The translations under genes and the position numbers were made by a program. This document shows positions 20,260 to 31,526 of a stretch of DNA of 38,208 nt, in pieces. The notes below the pieces were generated by a model, which saw nothing but the letters and a program-made list of their open reading frames with translations, was not told where the DNA came from and made no database searches. Numbering within the stretch: position 1 is the first letter of the stretch; the number at the start of each line of letters is the position of its first letter. Origin of the DNA: Fomitopsis serialis (Eukaryota; Basidiomycota; Agaricomycetes; Polyporales; Fomitopsidaceae); contig NW_025955332.1 of the NCBI RefSeq assembly GCF_022376445.1, forward strand, positions 1 through 38,208, given 5' to 3'.

Positions 20260-21688
20260 GCGTGAAGGAGCGTTCGTAACACAGAAGACTAGAGGGAGGG
20301 TATGTGAAGCGTATAGTAGATGGTGGTGGTTGTCGTCAAAGAGTGGTGGAGGCTGGGTTGCTCCAGTGGCGTATTATGCATCGCACATCCGGCGGTGCTG
20401 GTGGCCACTAGAACATTCGTTCCCGTTTAGGCATTCCGGGAAAACCCCGAGCTGACTAAGTCGTGGACGCTATATATGGCAATCCCCTGTAACCACTGCC
20501 GGTGAGTGCAGTACATACTTACTTATGCAGCACGCTAATGGTGTGCAGGACGCACGTCCAGCCTTCTGGCTCTTTCGGCATACTGTCGAGGAGCATCCAA
20601 GAATATTCAGCGTGCACCTCGCTGCAGGCTCACCAGTGTGGGCTAGGGTGCTGTGGCGTGTCCAGCCTTCATTAAATGGCGCCAACAAACTATGCAATTC
20701 GCCAAGCACGATGGATAGAGCATGTGCTAGATTCTCGGGACTTACCATCATGGTCCTCGCACATATATACTTCGGGACGCACGACGCAACGTATAGCTTC
20801 AATGTTCAGTACTTCTCAACGGTCCGATCCACACCTTGCGTTCCCAAAGGTGCATGCGATGGCTTCTGACTCGACTGGTTTGGTCGATGAACTTGGGGGC
20901 GTCTTCAGGCCCCTCCGAGTCGGGCTGAACTCTGCATTTGATGTCTGGGAGTCGGACGGGCTCCAGCCCCAGTGCGCCGATGTTCCGGAATATCGGATGT
21001 GAAAGCCTTAACTTAAATGTTCCCGGAGCTGGCCCAGTGGGCAACGTCTGTCGAGCCAGTTTCCAGGCCTCACACTACAAATGCGCTGCATCAACCGCCA
21101 CAGCGCCGCTGTTCGTTACTCCCTCGGACAGCTCGATCGCATCAAGAAGCCTCGCCAAGGACTCGATCGTGGTTGCATTCTGTTCCCTCCTGGTGAGACG
21201 CCGGTGGCAAGAGAGGTCGCTCTATCTCCCCTGCTCATCTTCCCGCCGGCTCGACTGAGCATCTGTCCGGTATGCGTTCGGGGGTCGATCGCATTCCGAA
21301 TCGCGGACTCAAAGCGCTCCCGGAGGCTTCTCAATCGATCGCAATCGTAGGATGCGCGATCATTACACCTGTGGTTCCATAAAGTCAATCGAGATAGAGC
21401 GCGGGGCTGAGCCGCGGGATTGATGCCACTGAGTACGCAATCGCAATCACATTAGGGACCTCGTATAGGATCTTCTGTTCGCTGCCAAACAAGCGTCCCG
21501 TATAATTAATTGAGCATACCATACAATAGGGTCCGCAGAGTCTAGCGACGTATTTTGGCTTCGCGCGCGCAAGTCCGTGGTAGCGGATGCACTCTCAATG
21601 CGATTTCTTGGACTGAATATGGTGCGGCGAGCGTTGGAGGAACTTCCAAGCACCCGGCATACCGAACTGTAAAGAGGCGCTCCGACGG
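20260..21688. other. Spacer upstream of the RING gene and downstream of the PS synthase gene
   Basis: No gene is supported. The left part should hold the RING gene promoter. At 21595-21612 (-) there is a possible alternative last exon for the phosphatidylserine synthase: it would follow the donor after PAVQ (near 21720) and read Ser-Lys-Lys-Ser-His-stop. The remaining open frames are short and lack family signal. Confidence 0.45.
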
Positions 21689-23754
21689 TTACGCAATCGT
21701 CTCGTAGAGGCCGAGCGCCAGACGTACCTGAACAGCCGGATACAGAACGAGCACACAGGCGCCGAATGCCCAAGCCCACTTCACTGTCGTCGGCAGAGGC
21801 GTCGGGAATTGACCCTTACTCCATTTCGTGATCGCGAGCAGTTCTGTGCCGATGGTAGCGAGTAGGAGCCAGACATGTTGCCCCATACGGACGGCTCTCC
21901 TAGACAAGGGCCACGAATAGATAGCAGTCTTTGAGTGGCGTGCGGTGATCGCTACATGCGCATACGCACCTTGGGTCATTGACGTATTGGTAGAGCTCTC
22001 TCACGGCGGGAAGCGCGCAGAGGAATACACCCGCAAGACGCGCAATTACAAATGGGTGATCGGGCTCCATCCAGAGAAGGGTCTGCCAAATGCATCTATC
22101 AGTCAATGGGCCACAGAAATGAGCAGAGCATATCAGGTCCTAACAAACCTTCAAGTAGAATGGATTGAGTTCAGCCGCAAGGAACACCACGAGGAGTAGA
22201 ACAACCGTGAAATAGTGTCCGAAACCTGCTGTTCCTTCCCACTGGAAGGTTGTCCAGTCGGCAGGAGAGAATTGGCTGAAGACACGCTTCGTCTTCGACC
22301 GCAAGCCACGCGTCTGTTTCAGACCGCGCCACGTATAGTGCTAGTTTTGGCTGTTAGAACCGCGGACCGGACGGAACGTATCGGGGATGCTCACTTTCAC
22401 TTCGAAGTAGTGACAAGTCTTCATCCCTGCAGTTGAGTGAGCGCCAGGAAGACTTTCGCTTTGCAGTACTTCGTCCCCTACCTAGGTAGATTCCAAGCCA
22501 ATTGCAAATAAGCACATCAAGGATCCACTAGGGTGAACATTAAGCTTTGGAATGAACTGTCGCTGGGTTTCAACTTACGTGGTCCCACCAGCACTAGTTA
22601 TCTCTCAGCGATTTGTCCCTCTGGAAGCAATTGAAAACGCCTCACCTCGGCAAAGTTCGCCAATTGGTGCTGCAGGCTGTATTCAGCGAACTCGAAGGCA
22701 ACGCTGAGAATCTATCCGAAGTCAGGGTCGCACGGAGCTCGCATGGATCACAATTGGTATTACCCAGCAGAACCAATAGTCCCGTAAGATTAGGGCCTTT
22801 CCAAACCAGCCGAGCGCGTGTGCGAGGCAAAAGATATCAATAGCATTCTGCGACCTTCGTCAGTGCTCAATCACAATACATTCACATAAGCCGGCTTACC
22901 CATATATTCTGGGGCGTGAAGTCACAGTTCTCTGCGTAGCTCTTCTCGGGAAGGGCACGTCCCAGACCAGAATCCAGGTACGTCATCATGGCTCTCGCCG
23001 AATCAAGGTCTTGGAAGAGCAGGAACACCATGGCCAATTCATACAGTAGGTTGATACCTAACACGATACGCCAAAACGCTGCGGACGATAACAACGATGA
23101 GTAAGGCAAAGAAGCATGTGCCACCTCCTAGAAATACCTGGATGAGGACGAACAAACGGCCCATCCCGAAATTGAATCATGGAGAAAAGAAGGAACGAAG
23201 CAATTGCTGCATATGCGCCGCTGATCAAAACCTGATGAGTCAGGCAGTAGCCAAGGACCAGGCGAACAGAACTAACACTCTTCGCTTGTCGCGTCCTTCT
23301 TCCAGGACATCTTGGGTGGTGGCGACATATGCCAACACGGTCAACCCGACGCCCAACGCAGTCAACGTGATGGGTTTGTAGAAGAATCTGAGAGCAACCT
23401 AAGAATGGAAACTTCGGGAAAAGGAAGGTCTTTTACCTACTCTACGCTGGTATCATGCTTCTCCTGGAAGGGCGTAATTCGGGTGTACGACTCGGCACGG
23501 TTAGCCTTGTGATATATGCAAAGTTAGAGACGCGCTTCCGCGCCAAGGATGCTCCTAGACTCACGTCGTACCCTGCATGATCCGGTAAGTGAACTGAGAA
23601 GATAAACCCCTTTCGCAGACTTACAACGAACCGGCCGCCCACCGACTCCCGGTTTGGGTTCTGGCGCTTCCATGATTGGCGTGGCAGCATCGGAGGCTTC
23701 CGCAGACGCAGGAGGCACTACCGAGGAAGTCTGCACGGCCTTTTCGTCGGACAT
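21689..23754 (-). CDS. Phosphatidylserine synthase, PTDSS-type (PSS family) membrane enzyme
   Basis: Animal relatives make phosphatidylserine in the ER by exchanging the head group of existing phospholipids for serine; this family differs from yeast Cho1. The model has 14 exons and 450 residues: 23625-23754, 23565-23572, 23446-23505, 23277-23398, 23138-23220, 22900-23078, 22752-22847, 22646-22711, 22579-22593, 22482-22527, 22395-22426, 22149-22340, 21970-22082 and 21689-21899. Family landmarks in order are FFYKPITLTAL, FRDGPFVRPHPAFWRIVLG, LPEKSYAENCDFTPQNIW, FCLAHALGWFGKALILRDYW, the core [37 protein letters not shown] and TELLAITKWSKGQFPTPLP. Many membrane segments are visible. The N-terminus (about 40 residues) is polar. 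Two exons are tiny: 8 nt (Trp-Tyr-Asp) and 15 nt (CWWDH). The donor of exon 4 is ambiguous, and the last codons may be replaced by the exon noted near 21600. Confidence 0.9.
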
Positions 23755-26700
23755 TGTTGCGAAAGGGCAGACCGTAACGCAATTCTGTCAGGGGAGGTGT
23801 CTTGAGGGAGGTAGTTCAACGTGGAGTGGCGGTGGCAGCAACGTTCGCCACGCCAATGACGCGCGCCAACAATGCAACATGTAGTTACCCGATATGGAAG
23901 GTGTTGTTGTCGGTGAACCGAGGGCCCACTGTGTTTCGCCGTAATGGTGTTCTGCGAATGCAGCGCGCGCGAGGATATTGGTGACCATGGTGTGGGGTTG
24001 CGCGATAGGGATATATCGGAAAGAGCCTATTTGATTGAGAGCGAAACCGAATAGCTCTGCTGGCGTGTTCACGTCTGTTTCTGACGCGTTTACGTTTGCA
24101 CGGCAATACCATTGCTGCGCCTCCAATTTGTTGCTTACCTTCCTGATATCTGCTCTCCCGAAAACTGGCCACTTCAATTCGTCGATGACAGGTAGTCACA
24201 ACTTAGTGGTAAAGCAGTATTTTTCGAGCACTATTGAAGTTTGCAGAGTACTAATACCCTTGGTAGTCGTAGTGTAATATTTGTTGAGATGATTCTGTGT
24301 GACAGACAGGATCACAGCGGCTGATGTGATAGGTAGAAGCATCACAGCCGGAGCGAGTCAATCCACCTACCACAAATTGACAGTGTGTCGAAGATTCCGC
24401 TCTCGTGCATTACTGGGACGCTCCTGAGGACATGCCAGTGGCCGTTAAGGATGCGTTAGCCATGGAGAGATTAATGGCTGCATCACGGCGATGGGCCATT
24501 CAAAACTCAAGACACAATGAGGCGACCAAAGCAGAAAATGTACTGGAAGACTTGAAGGACGACACTCGGAAGATGTTACACGTATGTCTGCCCTTGACGT
24601 CCGCGAAAATTCGCTTCGCTACTCAACTGACAAATGCGCGATACCTAGTGGTGAACGCACCGGCGGTCTCTCGGAAAACCGTTAACGCACGCGTGATTAT
24701 CACACGAACACGGAGAAGCCTGAAGGACGCTTCAATTCACCATGAACATCGCTCGGTACCTCCGATGTGAATTGACCAGGCACGACCGCAGCAGCGCAGT
24801 GATGTCGCATTAAGTAAGCACTTGTAAGTTGCAGCGCTGGCGACGTGAACCGACGTCCAATGACGTCAGAAAGAAACAATCTATTCTAGGATTACATTGT
24901 GGTCAATAATACAAGTCAGCTAGCCGCGCGCGATTGTGAGGAACGACTGGAGGGAATCAAGTGAAGTAACGTACTTCGCGCGCTCCCCGGACAACTGCCG
25001 AGTGCGAACCTGCTGAACCATCTGTAGCTGTGCATCAAAGCAGAATATCTGCGCTAAGTAGCAGCGCGTGGCTACATATATTACTGACCAATCTTTGAGG
25101 GCACGGACCATCCGTATTCCTCAAAAAGTCTGGCCAACTGGAGCTGATACTTGTTCGTGAGTGGAGGTTGTAATGCAACAGCAATCTAGTCGCCGGAGGC
25201 ACTAACAATACCGCTCGAAACAACCTCCGTAATCTAAAATTCAGCACATGCACCGTATGTGAGTCACCGGCCGCGGTGCACCGGGCTCGACGGTCTGAAT
25301 GCGCGCCATGCGCAGGCCAGGCTCTGCGTGCAGGCCCCCGTTCCTTGAAAATGGGCTGCTTCCAATGAGTGAGACAGTAGCATCTTCCGAAGTATCGCCT
25401 ACTCCCCATTCGGTCGCTCAGGCATCGCGGAACGTCCAGAAATTGAGACTGGGTTTGTGCTGTCAACTTGAATGTGCTGCAGCTGAGAATCGATGATGGC
25501 CAGATAGAACGACGCCACCAAACAAACAAAGACAAAGCTACGTTCCTTCGAGGAGGCAATTCTGACTCCAGCAGCATCACGGCATCCCAGCCCTACCTCG
25601 TACTCTGTGAGTATGCACGCACCACACATCACTCCCATCAATTCCGGATGCCTCATGGTCTGCGATGCTCCCCCGCGCGTGCCTGTGGCATGTGTTGTAT
25701 CTGTGCCCACGTACCCAGCACGTACCTATCCGAGACCGAGTCGACGTGTACTAGTACTCTCCCGAGTCTACACCCCGCATACGCTGGCCGGCTATCTGTG
25801 CCAGACGATCTACAGCAGCTGATGGAAAACGCTGAAACCCTCGTCTCTATTGCTTGTGTCTTGTGCCTCGCCAGCGTCGCTGGAAATCCCCGCTAGGCGC
25901 GGACATCCACGCTTGTCTATGTCCTATTCATGTCTAACGCGGTGGCGTACCCAGGAGGCGGATGGGGTCGCAATTTAACCCCATCTGCCATCTCCAAACG
26001 CGTCTCTATTTTCATATGTCTGTCGCGCCCTAGTCGCGCCCATCAACTGCGAAAATCCGAACAGACGATCGATGCTAATAGGTGGCCAGTTACCACCCGC
26101 CGGATCAATGGTATGAAGGTATTCAAGGCCCGAAAAGCATTGGGTCCCGCACGGCCGATCGGCCTGTCCACAGGCCGCCGGCGGATACTTGGCAAGACAC
26201 TACGGTCATCCGCCTTCTGTTGTCGGTAGCATCAGTTACGCTGAACGACACACCCACAGATCCTCGGTTGCATTATTGCTGCACAGTCATTCTCCCTGTG
26301 GCCCTGCATCACCTGAGCAAGCGGTCACCTTCTCATTGCAAGATCCCGCCGTGCTGTCAAATGTCGACTCGCCGATTGGACCGCGGTCTTGAAGTAACGT
26401 GGCTAGGCGCGTGAGCTTCAGCATACGGGATCCCGGCATCCTCACGACGGCATCCGTCCCATTCAGCGTATTCGGGCTGGAGCCAGGCTGGAGCGCGAAC
26501 ATCTCCAATAAGTACTCCGCTCATCTCGATTGTCGTTCTGCTCGGACTGACGTATCACCGATGATGTGACCTACAGCTGTAGATCTCTTGGCGAAGCTCC
26601 CTACCATGACCAGCGCATGACTGTTACTTATCATCATCCCAGTTCGACCGCGCGCATGCGGAACGGAATACGGAACCAGGATTACCTTGCATGCTCGGAT

Positions 26701-27983
26701 ATGATGGAATGATCGCAGCTTCTGCTTTCTACGAGAGCGTCATTTGAACTCCTTATGAGAGCTCAAAGGTGCGTCTCCTCAAGATATCTGGCGATGCCAG
26801 CCCTGAGCCGATCCCGTACACTAGATAGCTGTCTTCTTTGTCTGTTCGTGGTCTGCAGAGGAGACTAAGACGATCCTGACTGAAACGCTATTGCATTCGG
26901 AGTAGGTTATAGGACGTCATTGATGAGCGTACCGGTACGTACAAGATCACAGTGATGAACGGTCTCGAGGCCCCATTTGCGCATTGTGCTCAATGTACAC
27001 TCGTCGCTCCCCGCCCTGGATCCCGTGTCACTGCATCAGAACCGTTGCATTGACTAGTTCCGGGAACGCAGTCGACCTGGGCACGCAAAACAACGTGGGA
27101 CATGCATTGCGTTGGCAGAGGCCGTCCCACGCCCTCCGGAGATACTATCGATTTGGAACGCATTGGCTTTGACGCTCTCCGAATTGTGCTGTTGAACGAA
27201 ACTGGTAGGAGCATTCCGATGGATCATGTCTTTCTCCACTCACTCCTACCCAGTCGCCAGTGTTTGTGGACCCTAGCGACAGTACGCAGCTGTCTTTTTT
27301 GTGACACTCTCCATCGGACTGGCGGGAGGAAGCCGAAGTCGCACATCAGCGGACACTGTCCGGTTTAGGCGTCCCAGGATAGGTTGGTCAAAGGTTGGTA
27401 GTCGTTATCCGAGAGGACGGCGGACTCAGCGCCGACTAAGCACTCGACCCGATTACCATCCCGAATCCCACGGCGCCCGTCCCAGTGGCTGTCCTAACCT
27501 GCGGACCAGATTGCACGAATGTGTGATCTGAATTGATGCAAAGCACGGTGACAGGAGCCGAATCTGAGACGGGCCTCTGGAAAGCGGGGAGAAGCTGCTT
27601 CCTTGTTGGTACCTTTTTTCATAACGTACTTCCATGCATCACGGCATCCTCGGATGGCAGTGGCTCGGTGGTCTTGAATCTTATCTGAGCTTTTCACCGA
27701 GCTGGCGAGATGCCACACTTCTCCGGGTCGCACGTTATGTCACAGCCCATGAAGGCGCCTTCACCATCCCGGGAAGTCCAGAAGTTGTCCAGAAGCCGGC
27801 CAGGGACGCCTTCCAGCTGTCCGACCAATTTCGGTGCGGCTTGTTGCCAGAATCTTGCATGATTCGCTGCATGTCGACATTAACTGGGTTCTCTCGGAGC
27901 CACTGCCTGGCGTCTAGTCCGTGGCGTCTGCAGGTACATAAGTACGTACCATCGCCTGTGTCGACCCTGACCATCTTACAAAT
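23755..27983. other. Very long spacer (4.2 kb) without an assignable gene
   Basis: No frame could be tied to a known family. At 24405-24581 (+) an open stretch (MHYWDAPEDMPVAVKD, then AENVLEDLKDDTRKML) ends at a possible donor GTATGT and has protein-like composition, so it may be an orphan or remnant exon. At 25468-25560 (-) a hydrophobic stretch (SFVFVCLVASFYLAIID) might be an isolated membrane segment. Neither could be extended into a gene. The rest shows only short chance frames. The region should also contain the promoters of the PS synthase (left) and of the zinc-cluster factor (right), which are divergent. Confidence 0.45.
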
Positions 27984-29428
27984 ATGACCCTCAACTCAGA
28001 CTCGCATTCGCCCCCTCTCCAGTTCAAGGGAGAGATCATGGACTTTGACTTGGGCGCTGAGGTTGACCATCGCAAGAGGTGAGATATATACCGTCTTCGT
28101 CGCCACTCTCGTGCTCACCTCCGCGACCTGTCATTAGACGCCGGAACCGGACTACACAGTCGTGTCTTAACTGCCATACTTCCAAGAGGAAGGTGAGATC
28201 ATCGCTGCACTTCGGTGCCGGGGTGCTAATACGGCTCATTGTCAGTGTGATCGCAAGCGCCCATGTCAACGGTGCATCCAACTGGGATTGGTAAATTTCC
28301 ACCACTTGTGGAGGGATATGAAGCTAAACTAGCTTCAGACGGGGCTCTGTGTATACGAAGTCGATGATCCATCTCTTAGGTGTGTATCTCTCTAGTGGAG
28401 CCCGTGTAGCCATCGCTAAATGGCGACCATGTCAGAGATGATCCTAACGTCGATGAGGCTACTCGTCTACGAAACAGGATCGCTGAGCTGGAGAGCCTTG
28501 TGAGGGAACTTCGTGGTGCGTACATTGTTCTTCACGCGCTCCACAATGCCGACTCTTCTCCAGGCAAGCCTCACCCTCGTTGGGCTGAGCCTAACTACTG
28601 CGACGGCGATGCCAACGAGAAGTGGCACTCAAGATCAAGCAAGCGGAATGCAACGTCCCAGTACCCAAGGAGTAGGGACGGCCTAGTCGCCAGTGCTACC
28701 TCGCAAACTTCCTCCGTCAAAACCGAGCAGCCGACCGACTTCTCTCGCCACCAACTCTATAGCCTCTCGTCGTCCCCAGGATCGCCCGGCTCTCACGAGG
28801 AGATATCCGCTTCGCAGGCATACTATCGTAGCTATGCCCAGCAGCAACCCCACGGCGAGGCTGCAGTATATTATTCCCCGTCGTCTTCGAGCTCTCCCAT
28901 GGGCTACGACAACGGGGATTTGCCGGTGCAGACGAACGGAGACCACTACTCACACCATTCATATACCCGGTCCGCGATGCACGCCGCCGACGCCCAGGTC
29001 TCGCCCTGCTCTTGCTTTAACAACCCTGCTGCCGCCCCTCTCTTGATGGCGCTCACGACCCAGCTTCGCACTGCTTCACACATCCTGAGACAGCTGCCGG
29101 AGCATCATACGCCCCACGAGTGTCGCATTCTCAACAGAATCGTCGAACTCGACGACATCATGCAGTGAGTCCGTTTTGCTTCAATCAGCAGTCAAATAGT
29201 TGACGACAGCATCACAGCGGCGGCGTCTCTGGCTATATGTCAGATTCTTCATACGACACGGCAGTTCCGTCGTCGGCGGACAGCGAGATCATGTCGCCGA
29301 CGTCGGCTTCAAGTCAATCTAGCCTGAACACGCCGTTGCAGGAATGGCCCACGATGGAAGCGCAGGCTGCATACGAGTACTATCCTGTCCCGACAGACTA
29401 CCAGAAAGCGTATCATCTTGCTGCATGA
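27984..29428 (+). CDS. Zn(II)2Cys6 (fungal zinc cluster) transcription factor
   Basis: Seven exons, 27984-28078, 28138-28192, 28246-28290, 28339-28379, 28436-28515, 28564-29164 and 29218-29428, give 375 residues. The binuclear zinc cluster is complete and canonical: Cys41, 44, 51, 57, 60 and 69 (CX2CX6CX5CX2CX8C), preceded by basic RKRRRNRTTQS. The cluster is split over three exons. A heptad-like segment follows (TRLRNRIAELESLVREL), suited to dimerisation, then the conserved GKPHPRWAEPNYCDGD. The C-terminal half is Ser/Gln/Tyr-rich and probably disordered, with one ordered patch (PLLMALTTQLRTASHILR and HECRILNRIVELDDIM). No fungal-specific middle homology domain is present. It should bind DNA as a dimer in the nucleus; targets are unknown. 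The ATG at 27984 is the first in frame, with another at 28038. A 4 kb apparently gene-free region lies upstream. Confidence 0.92.
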
Positions 29429-29631
29429 TGTTTATTGATATTTTGCTTCGCCTCAGGGGACTTGGTCGTCATATTGGGACATTACGGGCACCTTTCTGAC
29501 TGTATGGCATGTATAATCCGGCTAAGGCTTTGGGACGTTTTCGTATACTCTGTTTCTTGCTTACACGAAACTCGATACATTGTAGTGTATACCATCGACT
29601 ATAGATCTCGCGCAGAGACCGCTTGGCAATC

Positions 29632-30756
29632 CTAGTATGTGCGTTCGGCGCCACTAATACTGTTCAGATCTATTTGAAACTGGAAGATACGCTGGCTCTT
29701 GGCATCTGCCTTCACAACATCCCCATTTGTATCCAGCATCCAGACGTCTCGTTCTACGAAACAGACGCTCCCATCTCTGCGGACAAGCAACACGGTGGAA
29801 AGGCGAGTGCCGTAATACTGCTTGTGATCCGGTGACTGGGTCACTTGCACAAGGATAGGGTCTACCTGGATTGTATTGCGGAGAGCGGCTCGATCTGCGG
29901 GTGCAGGATCGCTGGTCCAGCTTTCGGTGAAATCCCTCGCGGGTGTCAGCACGCAGTCAGGACAGAGGAGCTAAAGCATGCGGTACCCACGTCAGAAGTT
30001 GGAATAAACGCTCCGAAAGCTCGGCGTCGCTGATGCCTTCTGCGGCGGTCTCGAGCACATCTTGCAGCGCTTGTGTTCCCTTCTTCACCTTTGGCCAGTC
30101 GCTCGCGCCCGCACAGTCGATGCCATTGGACAGTCCCCCGCACCGCATTTCGGCATCCGTGAGGCCGCGCGCGGTTATCCTGCCGCCCCCGCCAGTATTT
30201 GTCACGAACGCTGAGTCGAAGTGCAGCTTGCGCCAGCCTTCGGGGTGTTCTAGCCGGGGGGCGAGGAGGAGCAGATTAAACCCAGCGAACCTGCCGTTCT
30301 CAGCGACGAGCTTATCGACCTCATCGCGCAGGGGTGCTGTTGGCGTCTTCGGGAGTAGGAAAGACGACGCCAGCTCGCCCCGGCTGGACGCGTACTTCCT
30401 TGGAGGTTCCGTGATGTTGGTGCTATGGACCCTTCTGAGTGCCGGCCTAGATGATGCTGAAAAACACACGACTTACAGTATCGCGACTCTTCCAGAGCGA
30501 TTCAACCCCGCCCAGGTCCCTCCGGCGAGGAGGTCTCTCCCAGATAAGACTTTCCCATCCAGGTCTTCGGCGCGACCAATGGGTTCAAAGGTATGGAAAT
30601 GTGCATTCGCCGTCGGCCGGGACAGGTATTCGTCTCGGTTGCTGCATAGGATTCTATAGACGGCAAGGTTTGTCAGTTTGGGGAAGCGACGATAGTGGCG
30701 CCGTGGACGCACAGGGCATATGCAGGATGTTCCAGGGACCAAAATGCGACACACAT
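29632..30756 (-). CDS. TANGO2: TANGO2 / NRDE family protein
   Basis: The TANGO2 family (older name DUF833) is linked in animals to Golgi organisation and lipid or haem handling; the biochemical role is still debated. Four exons, 30713-30756, 30477-30653, 29991-30422 and 29632-29935, give 318 residues. The first exon supplies MCVAFWSLEHPAYAL with the conserved Cys2, and splicing produces the signature CSNRDEYLSRPT, with Asn-Arg-Asp-Glu at residues 20-23. Further family blocks are RDLLAGGTWAGLNRSGRVA, LTNITEPPRKYASSRG, RFAGFNLLLL, GLSNGI and, near the end, YYGTRLSTVLLVRRDG and FVERDVWML. The third intron (29936-29990) uses a GTGGGT donor to rejoin the frame; an alternative donor two codons later leaves the frame broken. 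It is tail-to-tail with the zinc-cluster factor and head-to-head with ARP6. Confidence 0.93.
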
Positions 30757-31526
30757 GGCAGACTGTGGGCCCAATCACAGGAAGGGCCTCGATCTCAGGT
30801 GATGTCCTCGAAGACGTCCGTTCTGGCAGATGTGTCGGCGAGGACTATCCTCAACTCGACTTGAAGGCGCGACCGGCGCCATGAATTACGGAGCCATGCA
30901 TGGGGCGAACTCTCTCACCTGCAATGGGATAGCTGGCTGTACCGCCTTCCAGTTATTCACAAAGTGAACCCGAGCGTAGGCCGGCAACTGTAGAGCAAGC
31001 TCAAGAAGCCGGGTGAACGTCACTATAGTCGGACTTCACGGACACGAGATAACCTTACATGCTGCGGCGACTTGCTGAATTGTTAGTATGGAGTAAGGCA
31101 AGGGTGAGCTTCATTGATAGTGGCGAGACAGCAGACGCCAAATACATACAGAGGCCAACAACGAAGCTTACTACTATTCCTGTTGTTCAAAGTACAATAT
31201 CTCCGTCAGGATCTCTAATGATTGTCCGACCTCCGGGTCGTCCGACTTGGATCTTTGGTTGAGTCAGGAACCAAGTGCCGCCCAGTGTCGCGCGCTGTGC
31301 CTGCTAATGTCTGCAAGGAGGCCGGCAATGATTAGGCCTTCGACGGTGGTCAGGACGTCGGGGTTCAAACGTTCACATGCGCCCGAGTCTCACGCGACTT
31401 GTGGGCCGCCACCGCTCAGCGCAACTGTCCGCTCCCTTGTCCTCGCCTCATCCCTCAGGCCCATATCTGCACAACAAGGCACCCGATACGTGCCAGCTGT
31501 TTCTGCATGCGACCAGAGTCGGGAGC
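30757..31526. other. Divergent promoter region of TANGO2 and ARP6
   Basis: The two genes are transcribed away from each other from this 770-base spacer. No further gene, repeat or recognisable site is supported. Confidence 0.55.

Noticed and set aside
25035..25580. 181-codon minus-strand frame in the long spacer
   Set aside because: Composition is Arg/Ser/Leu-rich and irregular, no motif was recognised and a competing frame on the same strand has equally weak sense.
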